Shown piece after piece: positions 44,245 to 52,971 of a DNA stretch of 64,000 bases; position 1 is the first letter of the stretch, and every line of letters begins with the position of its first letter. The stretch is taken from the NCBI RefSeq assembly GCF_014646335.1, contig NZ_BMNG01000003.1:598151-662150 (forward strand), read 5' to 3'. A program made the translations under genes and the position numbers. The notes below the pieces were generated by a model. The model saw only the letters and a list, made by a program, of their open reading frames with translations, did no database searches and was not told where the DNA came from. The DNA is from Streptomyces lasiicapitis. GTDB taxonomy: Bacteria; Actinomycetota; Actinomycetes; Streptomycetales; Streptomycetaceae.

Positions 44245-44277
44245 CCCGAGCGTTCCGTCAATGAACAGGAGCCGCTC

Positions 44278-46110
44278 ATGCCACGAAGAGTCATCGGACT
44301 CACTCTGCTCCTCTGCGCCGCCCTCACGGCCGCAGCCGTACCCCTCGCGGCCGCGACACCCGCGCAGCCCACCCCCACCCCGCCCCGGCAGGCCGCGGGC
44401 CCCGGCACCGACCACGCCACCGACGACCCCTTCACCGCCGACCGCGCGAACTGGTTCCGCCAGGACCGCTTCGGCATGTTCATCCACTTCGGCGCGTACT
44501 CGAACCTGGAGGGCGAGTACAAGCGCCCCGACGGCACGGTCTGCCGCAACGCCGAGTGGATCAAGCGCGAGTGCAAGATCCCCGCGGCCGAGTACGAGAA
44601 GCAGGCGCAGGGCTTCAACCCGGCCGACTTCGACGCCAAGGCCGTGGTGAAGGCGGCCAAGGACGCGGGGATGAAGTACATCGTCATCACGTCCAAGCAC
44701 CACGAGGGCTACGCGATGTGGCCCACGAAGGTCAACTCGTACAACCTGCGCGACCATTCGTCGTTCGACAAGAAGCGCGACATCCTCGCCGAGCTGAAGA
44801 AGGCCTCCGACGACGCGGGCATCAAGCTCGGCTTCTACTACTCGATCTGGGACTGGCACGACCCGGACTTCTCGGACCCGGCGACGTTCCCGAAGTACGA
44901 GAAGCGCATGTACGCGCAGCTCAAGGAGCTGGTCGACAACTACGACCCGGCGCTGCTCTGGTTCGACGGCGAGTGGGACACCGAGGACCCGCACAACCCG
45001 TGGACGTCGCGGGACGGCGAGCGCCTGGAGTCGTACCTGCGCGGACTGAACCCCGACCTGGTCATCAACAACCGCGTCGGCAAGCGCCGCGTGGTCGACG
45101 GCGACTACGGCACCCCCGAGCAGGAGATCCCCGACGCGCCGGTCGACGGCCAGCTCTGGGAGTCCTGCATGACCCTCAACGACCACTGGGGCTTCGCCCG
45201 TTACGACCAGAACTGGAAGTCGAGCCAGACGCTCGTACGCAACCTGCTGGCCACCACGTCCCGCAGCGGCAACTACCTCCTGAACGTGGGCCCCGACGCG
45301 CGCGGCCGCATCCCGCAGCCGTCCGTCGACCGCCTCAAGGAGATGGGTACTTGGCTGCGTACGGCGGGTCAGGGCGACGCGGTGTACGGCGCGCGCTACG
45401 GCGGTCTCGTCGCGGAGCCCAAGTGGGGCGCGGTGAGCCGCAAGGGCGACAAGCTGTACGCGGCGGTCACCCAGTGGCCGGCGGCCGGTCAGGCCCTGCA
45501 CCTCACGGCGCGCACGCAGTTCGCCGTCAAGTCGGCCCGGGTCCTGGGCAGTTCGCAGAAGGTGACGGTCACCAAGTCCGGCGACGGCTACGACATCACC
45601 CCCTCCGGCGCCGCGACCAACCCCACCGCCACCGTCATCGAACTGACCGTGGACCCCGGCCGCACGGCCCGCCCCGGCTCCGGCAAGGGCCTCAAGCAGG
45701 AGATCTTCGACAACGCCGACCTGTCCGGCTCCCCGAAGATCACCCGCACCGACCCGACGGTCAACCACGCCTGGAAGTTCGAGGGTTCACCGGACGCCTC
45801 GATCCCCTCGGACCGCTTCGGCGTCCGCTGGTCGGGCTCCGTCGAGCCGCGCCACACCGAGACGTACACCCTCACGACCGTCTCGGACGACGTCGTGCGC
45901 GTCTGGATCGACGGCAAGCTCGTCATCGACTCGTGGAACCCGCACGAGCCGAAGATCGACAAGGCGCAGGTGGCGCTGACGTCCGGGAAGCGGCACAGCA
46001 TCCGCGTCGACTACGCGGAGAACACGGGCGAGGCGCACATGAAGCTGCTCTGGTCGAGCCCGAACCAACCGCAGCAGGTCGTTCCCAGGACACAACTGTT
46101 CGCGCGGTAG
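44278..46110 (+). CDS. Secreted GH29 alpha-L-fucosidase with PA14 domain
   Basis: 610 residues from ATG at 44278, six bases after AGGAG. A Sec signal (VIGLTLLLCAALTAAAVPLAA) is followed by the GH29 barrel: RFGMFIHFGAYS, SKHHEGYAMW and LLWFDGEWD, whose Asp230 is the nucleophile. After an intermediate beta domain, residues about 480-605 form a PA14 domain (GLKQEIFDNADLSG, FGVRWSGSVEPRHTETYTL, DDVVRVWIDGKLVIDSW), a carbohydrate-binding module. It removes alpha-linked fucose from glycans outside the cell. With the GH89 enzyme it could work on host- or plant-type glycans. Confidence 0.93.
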   Translation: MPRRVIGLTLLLCAALTAAAVPLAAATPAQPTPTPPRQAAGPGTDHATDDPFTADRANWFRQDRFGMFIHFGAYSNLEGEYKRPDGTVCRNAEWIKRECKIPAAEYEKQAQGFNPADFDAKAVVKAAKDAGMKYIVITSKHHEGYAMWPTKVNSYNLRDHSSFDKKRDILAELKKASDDAGIKLGFYYSIWDWHDPDFSDPATFPKYEKRMYAQLKELVDNYDPALLWFDGEWDTEDPHNPWTSRDGERLESYLRGLNPDLVINNRVGKRRVVDGDYGTPEQEIPDAPVDGQLWESCMTLNDHWGFARYDQNWKSSQTLVRNLLATTSRSGNYLLNVGPDARGRIPQPSVDRLKEMGTWLRTAGQGDAVYGARYGGLVAEPKWGAVSRKGDKLYAAVTQWPAAGQALHLTARTQFAVKSARVLGSSQKVTVTKSGDGYDITPSGAATNPTATVIELTVDPGRTARPGSGKGLKQEIFDNADLSGSPKITRTDPTVNHAWKFEGSPDASIPSDRFGVRWSGSVEPRHTETYTLTTVSDDVVRVWIDGKLVIDSWNPHEPKIDKAQVALTSGKRHSIRVDYAENTGEAHMKLLWSSPNQPQQVVPRTQLFAR

Positions 46111-46137
46111 AACGTTCTTTTTAGAGCGGGAGTTGGT

Positions 46138-46719
46138 CTAGAGGTCCGCGAGAGTGCTGTCGACGGTGGCCAGGAGAGCCTTCCGGTCGTCCTGGACCCG
46201 GCTCAGCACGCGAAGCCCGTAGTACGTGCTCTGCACGAGGCGGGCCAGGGTGCGGGCGTCGCGTTCCGACGCGATCTCGCCCGCACCCTGGCCCGCGCCC
46301 ACGACCGCGCACAGCTCGTCCTCGACCCGGTCGAAGCAGCGCCGCACGGCGCGCTTGACGTCCGGGTCGGAGGCGGCGGCCTCGGCGGCGGCGTTCATGG
46401 CGAAGCAGCCGCGCCGCCCGTCGGTGTCGTCGAGGTCGCTGTCGAGGGAGTGCAGCATCATGGCGCGCAGCCGCTCCTTCGCGGAGCCGGGCTCGTTCAG
46501 GCGCGCGATCTGCTCGGCGGTGACCGTCTCGTAGTAGCGCTCCAGCGTGCGCAGATACAGCTCGCGCTTGCCGCCGAAGGTGTTGTAGAGGCTGGAGGGG
46601 CCCAGTCCGGTGCTGTCGCACAGGTCGCGGGTGGACGTCCCCTCGTACCCATGACGCCAGAAGGTGTCCATGGCCGCGGTGATGACGCGGTCCTCGTCGA
46701 ACTGTCGTGGCCTGGCCAT
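46138..46719 (-). CDS. TetR-family repressor
   Basis: 193 residues. The N-terminal HTH is clear: ARPRQFDEDRVITAAMDTFW, GYEGTSTRDLCDSTGLGPSS and LYNTFGGKRELY. The C-terminal helical part (GRRGCFAMNAAAEAAASDPD) resembles the TetR_C members with a Cys near the ligand site. It lies directly downstream of an MFS exporter gene in the same direction, 9 bp after its stop, and its operator copies lie in the exporter's promoter and 3' end. Likely it represses both. The inducer is unknown. Confidence 0.88.
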   Translation of the reverse strand: MARPRQFDEDRVITAAMDTFWRHGYEGTSTRDLCDSTGLGPSSLYNTFGGKRELYLRTLERYYETVTAEQIARLNEPGSAKERLRAMMLHSLDSDLDDTDGRRGCFAMNAAAEAAASDPDVKRAVRRCFDRVEDELCAVVGAGQGAGEIASERDARTLARLVQSTYYGLRVLSRVQDDRKALLATVDSTLADL

Positions 46720-46728
46720 GGACCCACA

Positions 46729-48021
46729 CTAAACGTTTTGGAACATCTTTTCAAAACCCGCGTCGGCACCTGTCTGTGACGTGCGTGCCGCCTGCCGCCG
46801 AGCCGTCCGCTCAAGCCGTGCCGCCCACAGCGCGCCCACGCACCCCAGCGCCGCGAGCCCGGCACCGAGCCAGGCGACGGACGTGTAGCCGTACCCAGCT
46901 CCGATGGTGAGACCGCCGAGCATCGGCGCCAACGTATTGCCGACATTGAACGCGGCGGTGTTGGTGGCGCCGACGAGGGTGGGCGCGTCCGGGGCGAGGG
47001 TGAAGACGCGTGACTGGAGCGCCGGGTTGGTGACGTATCCGGCGAGGCCGAGCAGGAAGGTCAGCCCGATCACGACGACAAGCGTCGTATGCGCGGTGAG
47101 CGCGAGGGCCGCCGAGACGACGGCGAGCGCGCCGAGCCCCACGGCGAGGGTGCCGACGGCGTGCGACTGGGCGGTGCGCCCGCCGATGATCAGCCCCAGC
47201 ATCCCGCCCGCGCCGAACAGCGCGAGCACGGCGGGCACCCCGCCCTCGCCGAGCCCGCTCTCGTCCGTCAGGAAAGGCGCGAGATAGCTGAAGGTGACGA
47301 TGACGGCGCCGAAGGCGAAGGCGGTGATGGCGTACGAGAGCCAGAGCTGCGGCCGCGCCATGCCGCGCAGCTCGGCGCGCACGGAGCGCGGCTCCTCGCC
47401 CTCGCCGCCACCGGCCGGTATCGCGAACGCGGTGGCGGCCAGGCTGACGGCGGTCGCGGCGGCGACGGCCCAGAACGCGGCCCGCCAGCTCGACGACTGG
47501 CTGAGCACGGTGCCCGCCGGTACGCCGACGATGGTCGCCATGGTCAGCCCGCCCGCGACGAGCGCGACGGCCTTGCTCTTGGCGGCACTCGGCACGAGCG
47601 CGACGGCGGTGGCCACGGCCACGCCCCAGAACCCGGCGTAGGCGAGCGCGCTGACGACCCGGGTCACGAACAGCACGGCGTACCCAGGCGCGAGCGCGCC
47701 GACCACATGCCCCGCGATGAACACGGCCTGCAGGCCGACAAGCGCCGTGCGGCGTGGCCAGCTCAGGGTGGCGACGGCAAGCAGCGGGGCGCCCACGACC
47801 ATGCCGATCGCGAACGCGGAGATGAGCAGCCCGGCGTCGGGAATCGAAACCCCGAGGTCGTCGGCCATGCCGGGCAGCAGCCCCGACAGCATGAACTCGG
47901 AGGTTCCTTGGGTGAAGATGCCGAGCGCCAAGACGTAGACGGCGAGGGGCATTCGGCTGCCCTGCCGGGTGTCCGCCGGGCCGGGGCGTGCGGGATCGAT
48001 GTTTTGGATCGATTGCTTCAT
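46729..48021 (-). CDS. MFS drug/arabinose-type efflux transporter
   Basis: 430 residues with 12 membrane spans. GTSEFMLSGLLPGMADDLGVS (span 1) and a loop 2-3 like VVGAPLLAVATLSWPRRTAL, then VPAGTVLSQSSSWRAAFWAV (span 5 motif) identify the DHA1 drug-proton antiporter type (AraJ/YdhP-like). It exports small molecules with the proton gradient. Two copies of a TetR-type operator overlap its start codon and promoter. The chain's final nine residues are encoded by a third operator copy. Confidence 0.9.
   Translation of the reverse strand: MKQSIQNIDPARPGPADTRQGSRMPLAVYVLALGIFTQGTSEFMLSGLLPGMADDLGVSIPDAGLLISAFAIGMVVGAPLLAVATLSWPRRTALVGLQAVFIAGHVVGALAPGYAVLFVTRVVSALAYAGFWGVAVATAVALVPSAAKSKAVALVAGGLTMATIVGVPAGTVLSQSSSWRAAFWAVAAATAVSLAATAFAIPAGGGEGEEPRSVRAELRGMARPQLWLSYAITAFAFGAVIVTFSYLAPFLTDESGLGEGGVPAVLALFGAGGMLGLIIGGRTAQSHAVGTLAVGLGALAVVSAALALTAHTTLVVVIGLTFLLGLAGYVTNPALQSRVFTLAPDAPTLVGATNTAAFNVGNTLAPMLGGLTIGAGYGYTSVAWLGAGLAALGCVGALWAARLERTARRQAARTSQTGADAGFEKMFQNV
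46735..46757. promoter_or_regulatory. TetR operator copy A, inside the 3' end of the exporter gene
   Basis: GTTTTGGA-ACATCTT-TTCAAAAC, arms of 8 with one mismatch, lies 16 bp before the TetR start. It encodes the last residues (FEKMFQN) of the exporter. Confidence 0.65.
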
Positions 48022-48062
48022 AACGCGGACGTTAGCATGTTCTGAAGCGACCGATTCAAAAC
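48001..48062. promoter_or_regulatory. TetR operator copies B and C at the exporter promoter
   Basis: Copy B GTTTTGGA-TCGATTGC-TTCATAAC (48001-48024) covers the start codon; copy C GTTCTGAA-GCGACCGA-TTCAAAAC (48039-48062) lies just upstream. Both share the GTTnTGRA-N8-TTCAnAAC pattern with copy A. Confidence 0.65.
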
Positions 48063-48198
48063 GACGTACCCACGTTGCACGAGGCCCTGCGGGGCCTCCG
48101 TGCGCCGGGGGCGCGCGCCCTTACCGGGCTTCGGGACCCGGACGACGATGCACCGACGGTTCGCACCAGAACCTCTCCATCGCCGATGAGGAGCTGCC

Positions 48199-49254
48199 AT
48201 GTCAGCAGCGCCGGGCCGACCCGGACTCATATCCGAACGCCGCACTCGCAAGGCCATGCGTCGCTCACGAGGGGCTGCCGCAAGTCTCCTGCTCGTGGCG
48301 GGGATGATCCTTCCGCTCGCTGCGGCACCGGGGTACGCAAACGAAAGCGCCGACCCGGCAACGCCGCGGATCAGCGGTGAAGTCGCCGCCGCCAAGCCGC
48401 GCTTGACCGCGGAGGCCGCCCGTCTGGGGCGCACGCCGGGGGAGGCGCTGCGCGCCTACTGGACATCCGCCCGAATGAAGAAGGCCGGCACCGGCACCCG
48501 CGCGTCTGCCGTGAGCGTGGCCGTGGACCCTCCCAGCGTGTCTCGGGCCGTCCCGGTGTTCGGCCCTTACTCGACGGGGAAACCGAACAGGTTCATCGGG
48601 AAGGTCTTCTTCACCCTCCCCGACGGCAGGGACAGCGCGTGCAGCGGCTCCGTGGTGAGCGCGCCGAACCGGTCCTTGGTGTCCACCGCCGCGCACTGCG
48701 TGGACCCGGACGGCGGCCATGGCGACCTGGTCCGCAACTTCGTCTTCGTCCCGGCCGCCTACAACGGCACCGCTCCCCTTGGCGTATGGACTCCCCGCGT
48801 CCTCACCGTGATGAATGAGTGGCAGGACAATCCGCACCACGCGGGATGGGACCTCGGCGCCGCCATCGTGACCCGCGACCCCGCCGGCCGCGGGATCGAG
48901 GACGTCCTCGGCGCATTCGTCGTCGCGCACAACCGGGGCAACATCTTCATGAGCGCCGTCGGATACCCCGTAGACGGCCGCTTCGGGTTCGCGATCCAGC
49001 AGTGGTACTGCGCCGGCAGGACGACGATCCTCGACAGCACACAGCCCGGGACCGGCAGGGAACGGTCGATGATGTGCGATTTCGTACCAGGGGCCAGTGG
49101 TGGCCCGTGGTACTGGGGAGTCCGACCGATTCCCGGGTTCCCCGTCATCTGGTACCTCGGCGGCCAGACCGCCAAGACCGGCCAAGGGTTCAGCCACAGC
49201 CCGCACTTCGGCGACAGGGCCCTCGCCTTCTATGATTTGGTGGGCCGGATCTAG
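48199..49254 (+). CDS. Secreted trypsin-like serine protease
   Basis: 351 residues from ATG at 48199, five bases after GAGGAG. After a basic start a signal peptide runs about residues 27-47 (SLLLVAGMILPLAAAPGYA). The chymotrypsin-fold triad is STAAHCVDPDG (His), GWDLGAAIVT (Asp) and FVPGASGGPWYW (Ser; GASGGP in place of GDSGGP). The mature domain begins after a spacer with AEAARLGRTPGEALRAYW, probably a propeptide. GxSGGP with Ala fits the V8/glutamyl-type side of the family. It acts outside the cell on unknown protein. Confidence 0.87.
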   Translation: MSAAPGRPGLISERRTRKAMRRSRGAAASLLLVAGMILPLAAAPGYANESADPATPRISGEVAAAKPRLTAEAARLGRTPGEALRAYWTSARMKKAGTGTRASAVSVAVDPPSVSRAVPVFGPYSTGKPNRFIGKVFFTLPDGRDSACSGSVVSAPNRSLVSTAAHCVDPDGGHGDLVRNFVFVPAAYNGTAPLGVWTPRVLTVMNEWQDNPHHAGWDLGAAIVTRDPAGRGIEDVLGAFVVAHNRGNIFMSAVGYPVDGRFGFAIQQWYCAGRTTILDSTQPGTGRERSMMCDFVPGASGGPWYWGVRPIPGFPVIWYLGGQTAKTGQGFSHSPHFGDRALAFYDLVGRI

Positions 49255-49301
49255 GACGGCGGCGCAGCTGTCCGTCGCATCGTGCCGCCTAGGCTGTCCG
49301 G

Positions 49302-52300
49302 GTGGACCGGCGCCGGCTGAAGCTCTGTGTGGATGTACTGCTGGTGCTCGTCGCCGCGCTCATGGGGCTCGCGGCGAACTACGCGACCAGCCGGACGGAC
49401 CAAGTGCCGTGGGTTCTGCGGGTGTTGCGGGATTGGTCGTTGCCGCTGCTCGGCCTCGCGGTGCTGCTGCTCGTGGCCGGGCAGGTGTGGCTGCATCTGC
49501 TCGAACGGCCTGCTCCCGGCCGACCGGCCTGGGATGCAAGTCAGCCTCCCTATCCGGGACTTGAGGCGTTCACCGAGGACGACGCGGGGGTGTTCTTCGG
49601 GCGGGACCGGGAGATCGCGGAGCTGGTGGCCCGGCTGCACCCCGTCTCTGCGGTCGCCGCCGCGCGCCGCTGCGTCGCCGTCATCGGGCCGTCCGGCAGC
49701 GGGAAGTCGTCCCTTGTGCGGGCCGGGCTGCTGCCCGCGCTGGCCGCGCGGCGGGGGCGGTGGGTGGTCGTGCCGCCGTTCTCGCCGGGGGCGGATCCGG
49801 TGGCGGGGCTGGCGTCCGGCCTCGCGGAGGTGGGGCGGCTGCGGGGTTCTCGTACGGTACGTGGCGGACGTACCGCTCCGGCTCTGCTGGTCGTCGACCA
49901 GCTTGAGGAGCTGCTCACGCTGGCGGGGGAGCGGGAGCGTGAGGCGTTCTTGGGGCGGGTGGCGCAGGCCTTGGAGGCCGATCCGCACCTGTGGGTGGTG
50001 GCCACGCTGCGGTCGGACTTCCTGACGGAGTTCTTGGAGACGGGGCACGCGGTGCTCGTCCAACAGCCCGTACTCATCGGGACACTTGGACGTGCCGAGT
50101 TGTTCGACGTGATCGAGAAGCCGGGGGAGCGGGCCGGGCTTGCGTTTCCACCCGCGTTGGTGGCGCGGATGGTCGACGACACGGGTGGTGGCGACGCGCT
50201 ACCGCTGTTGGCGTACACGTTGCAGGCGCTGTTCCTGCGGGCGCGGGGCCGGTCGGCCGACGTCGTCACGGAGGATGACTACCGCCAACTCGGCGGCGTG
50301 GCTGGGGCGTTGTCCGATCAGGCCGATCGGATCCACGCGGAGCTGTGCGTGGCGGACGCGGGGGCGGCGGTGCTGCCCACGCTGCTGAAGTTCGTGTCCC
50401 TGGAGCACGGGGAGCCCACGCGGCGGCGGGTGGCGCGGGGTGACCTCGCTGCGGGGGAGCGGGCCGTCGTGGAGGCGTTTGTTGCCGGGCGGTTGCTCAC
50501 CGGGGACGGGGATGTCCTCGATGTGGCGCACGAGGCGCTGTTCCGGCGGTGGGCGCCGCTGCGGGACGCCGTCGCGGCCGGGGCGGAGGTGTTGCGGCGG
50601 CGTACGGAGTTGGAGCGGGCCGCGCGGGACTGGGTGAGTGCGGGGTGGCGGGACGCGTATTTGTTGAGCGGGGAGAGGTTGGCTGTCGCGCGGGAGTGGG
50701 TGGGGGAGGCGCCTGAGGTGTTCGCGGGGGTGTCGGTGGTCATCGACTTCCTTGACGTTTCCGAACTGCACGACTCGGCCGCGCTGGAGCGCATGGCCGA
50801 CGCCGTGGCGCGGCGGGCCATCGAAGTTGCCTCGCGGGACCCGGAGTTGGCGGTGCTCGCAGCGATCGCGGCGGTCGAGGAGTGCGCGCCTACTTCCTTG
50901 GCGCGGCAGGCGCTGCACGCCGCGCTCAATGTGGCGCGGCGGTGCGCGGTCTTCCGGGGGCACGAGCAGGACATCAACTGCGTGGCCTGGTCGCCCGGTG
51001 GGGCGTGGCTTGCGACGGCTTCGGACGACGGGACCGTGCGGGTGTGGGACCCGGAGGGGCGTGTTGAGCCCGTCGTCCTCACGCGGGCGGGCGGCGGGGA
51101 CCGGATGCAGGTGCTTGCGTGGTCGCCGGACGGCAGGAAGATCGCGGCCGGGTCGCGGGACCGGACGATCACCGTGTGGAAGGTGAGGACGCGCGCCGAG
51201 CTGGGTCTGTTCGTCGGGCATGGCGCGCCGGTCGGCAGTGTGTCCTGGGCGCCGGACGGTGGCCGGTTGGTCAGTGCGGGCACCGACCACGTTGTTCACT
51301 TCTGGAACGCCGGGACGTACGCGGAGACAGCCGCGTCGACGAACGGCGAACGGCTGGGGTGGAACGTGGCGTGGTCGCCCGACGGCCGCTGGATTGCGGG
51401 TTCGTCCGCCGACGGCACTGTTGCCGTGTGGGCCCCGGCTCGGCGAGCCCTACGCGCGCTCGCCGGGCACGACGGTGCCGTGGCGGCTCTGGCCTGGTCG
51501 CCCGACGGGTGCCGACTCGCGTCGGTGTCGGAGGACCGGACCGCCCGCGTTTGGAACATGGGCCGGTATTGGCAGGCGGAGGGAATGGGCCCGGCGTATA
51601 CGTTCGAGACCTTGGAGCCGCTGAGCTGCGTCGCGTGGTCCTCGGACGGCGAACGCATCGCTGTGGGCGACGACCGCACCATACGCATGTGGACCCTGGA
51701 CACGCGTGAGGAGCTGGCACTCCTCGGCCACGGCGATAGCGTCAACTCCGTCGCCTGGCACGCTGACCGCATCGCCTCCGTGTCCCGGGACCGGACCCTG
51801 GCCCTGTGGGATGTCCACGCGCCCGGCGGTCAACTCGCCACCCTGCGGGGCCACCAAGGCTGCGTGACGAGCGTCGGCTGGTCCAGGTCGGGCACCCATC
51901 TCGTTACTGGTAGCGCCGACGGGACCGTCAACATCTGGGACGTGGCGCAAGGACGCGTGTCGGCGACGACGCACAGCGGCCAAGAGGTGGGCGGCGCCGC
52001 CTTCTCGCCCGACGGCACCCGCATCGCGGTCGCCGACCACAGCGGCCACGCGTTCCTCTGGCGACCGCCCGAGGTGACGGCAGACACCTTCCTGGACGGC
52101 CACCGCGAGGCCGTCACCTCCCTCGCCTGGTCCCCGGACGGCACCCGCATCGCCACCACGTCCCGTGACGGCACCAGCCGCATCTGGGACGCGAGCGACG
52201 GCCGCGAACTCATGACCCTGAACGCCCCCGGAAGGTACTGGCTCGGCGGCGCCGCGTGGTCCCCCGACGGCCGCTACCTCGCCACGTCCGCCACCGACAA

Positions 52301-52808
52301 GGCGTTCCGCGTCTGGGACGTAGAGCGGGGCGAGCCCGTGGCGACCATCGAGGGCCACACCGACTACGTGTGGCGCATCGCCTGGTCGCCCGACGGCCGC
52401 CGCATCGCTACCGGCTCGCGGGACCGTACCGTCCGCCTCTGGGACCCCTTCGAGGGCACGGAGTTGCGCAAGATGACCGGCCACACGGACCGGGTGCAGG
52501 GCATCGGCTGGTCCCCGGACGGCACGCGCCTGGCCACCGCGTCCTGGGACCGCACGGTCCGCCTGTGGGACCCCGACGAAGGCCGCGAGCTCGCGGTCAT
52601 CGGCGTACACGACGACCAGGTCAACGGGCTGGCCTGGTCGCCGGACGGCACGCGCTTGGCCACGGTCTCCCGTGACCGTACGGTCCGCATCTGGAACCCG
52701 ACGACGGACCTGAACCCCCTGCTGGAGCGGGCCCGTTCACGCGTCTTCCGCGACCTCACGGACGAGGAGCGGCGCAGCCTGCTGCTTCCTGCGCGGAGGC
52801 GTACGTGA
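49302..52808 (+). CDS. Membrane-anchored nSTAND1 ATPase with 14 WD40 repeats
   Basis: 1168 residues from GTG at 49302. Two N-terminal membrane spans (about 9-27 and 45-66) leave PYPGLEAFTEDDAGVFFGR and the NTPase inside. The P-loop is GPSGSGKSS (129-137), Walker B LLVVDQLEELL (about 195-205): the nSTAND1 module. A helical linker (about 400-545) follows. Fourteen WD40 repeats, WSPDG...WD type, run from about 549 to 1135, enough for two seven-bladed propellers. STAND ATPases are signal switches that oligomerise when their repeat domain senses a ligand. Many are conflict or defence proteins; here the membrane pair could be the effector or just an anchor. No separate enzymatic effector domain is present. 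Confidence 0.9.
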   Translation: MDRRRLKLCVDVLLVLVAALMGLAANYATSRTDQVPWVLRVLRDWSLPLLGLAVLLLVAGQVWLHLLERPAPGRPAWDASQPPYPGLEAFTEDDAGVFFGRDREIAELVARLHPVSAVAAARRCVAVIGPSGSGKSSLVRAGLLPALAARRGRWVVVPPFSPGADPVAGLASGLAEVGRLRGSRTVRGGRTAPALLVVDQLEELLTLAGEREREAFLGRVAQALEADPHLWVVATLRSDFLTEFLETGHAVLVQQPVLIGTLGRAELFDVIEKPGERAGLAFPPALVARMVDDTGGGDALPLLAYTLQALFLRARGRSADVVTEDDYRQLGGVAGALSDQADRIHAELCVADAGAAVLPTLLKFVSLEHGEPTRRRVARGDLAAGERAVVEAFVAGRLLTGDGDVLDVAHEALFRRWAPLRDAVAAGAEVLRRRTELERAARDWVSAGWRDAYLLSGERLAVAREWVGEAPEVFAGVSVVIDFLDVSELHDSAALERMADAVARRAIEVASRDPELAVLAAIAAVEECAPTSLARQALHAALNVARRCAVFRGHEQDINCVAWSPGGAWLATASDDGTVRVWDPEGRVEPVVLTRAGGGDRMQVLAWSPDGRKIAAGSRDRTITVWKVRTRAELGLFVGHGAPVGSVSWAPDGGRLVSAGTDHVVHFWNAGTYAETAASTNGERLGWNVAWSPDGRWIAGSSADGTVAVWAPARRALRALAGHDGAVAALAWSPDGCRLASVSEDRTARVWNMGRYWQAEGMGPAYTFETLEPLSCVAWSSDGERIAVGDDRTIRMWTLDTREELALLGHGDSVNSVAWHADRIASVSRDRTLALWDVHAPGGQLATLRGHQGCVTSVGWSRSGTHLVTGSADGTVNIWDVAQGRVSATTHSGQEVGGAAFSPDGTRIAVADHSGHAFLWRPPEVTADTFLDGHREAVTSLAWSPDGTRIATTSRDGTSRIWDASDGRELMTLNAPGRYWLGGAAWSPDGRYLATSATDKAFRVWDVERGEPVATIEGHTDYVWRIAWSPDGRRIATGSRDRTVRLWDPFEGTELRKMTGHTDRVQGIGWSPDGTRLATASWDRTVRLWDPDEGRELAVIGVHDDQVNGLAWSPDGTRLATVSRDRTVRIWNPTTDLNPLLERARSRVFRDLTDEERRSLLLPARRRT

Positions 52809-52971
52809 GGAAGTCGGCCCAGGCGGTGGGTTCCAGGGAGAGTTGGGGGCCGCGGGGGTTCTTGGAGTCGCGTACGTGTATGGCGCCGGGGCATGTGGCG
52901 ACTTCGACGCAGTCGCCGTCACCGCTGCTGCTGTAGCTGCTCTTGAACCAGGTCAGTTCGGTGGTGCTCAT
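52756..52971 (-). CDS. DUF397 protein
   Basis: 71 residues from ATG at 52971, with AGGAG upstream. STTELTWFKSSYSSSGDGDC, VEVATCPGAIHVRDSKNPRG and FL at the end are the DUF397 pattern. Such small proteins are encoded next to Scr1/DUF5753 XRE regulators throughout Streptomyces (WhiJ-type modules), where they are thought to counteract the regulator. The start overlaps the XRE stop (ATGA). The C-terminal tail (YASAQEAAGCAAPRP) is longer than usual because the gene runs 53 bp into the 3' end of the convergent WD40 gene. Confidence 0.9.
   Translation of the reverse strand: MSTTELTWFKSSYSSSGDGDCVEVATCPGAIHVRDSKNPRGPQLSLEPTAWADFLTYASAQEAAGCAAPRP

Noticed and set aside
46131..46146. DasR-like sequence AGTTGGTCTAGAGGTC
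   Set aside because: Only the TGGTCTAGA core matches the known consensus, and it lies between two convergent gene ends, not in a promoter.
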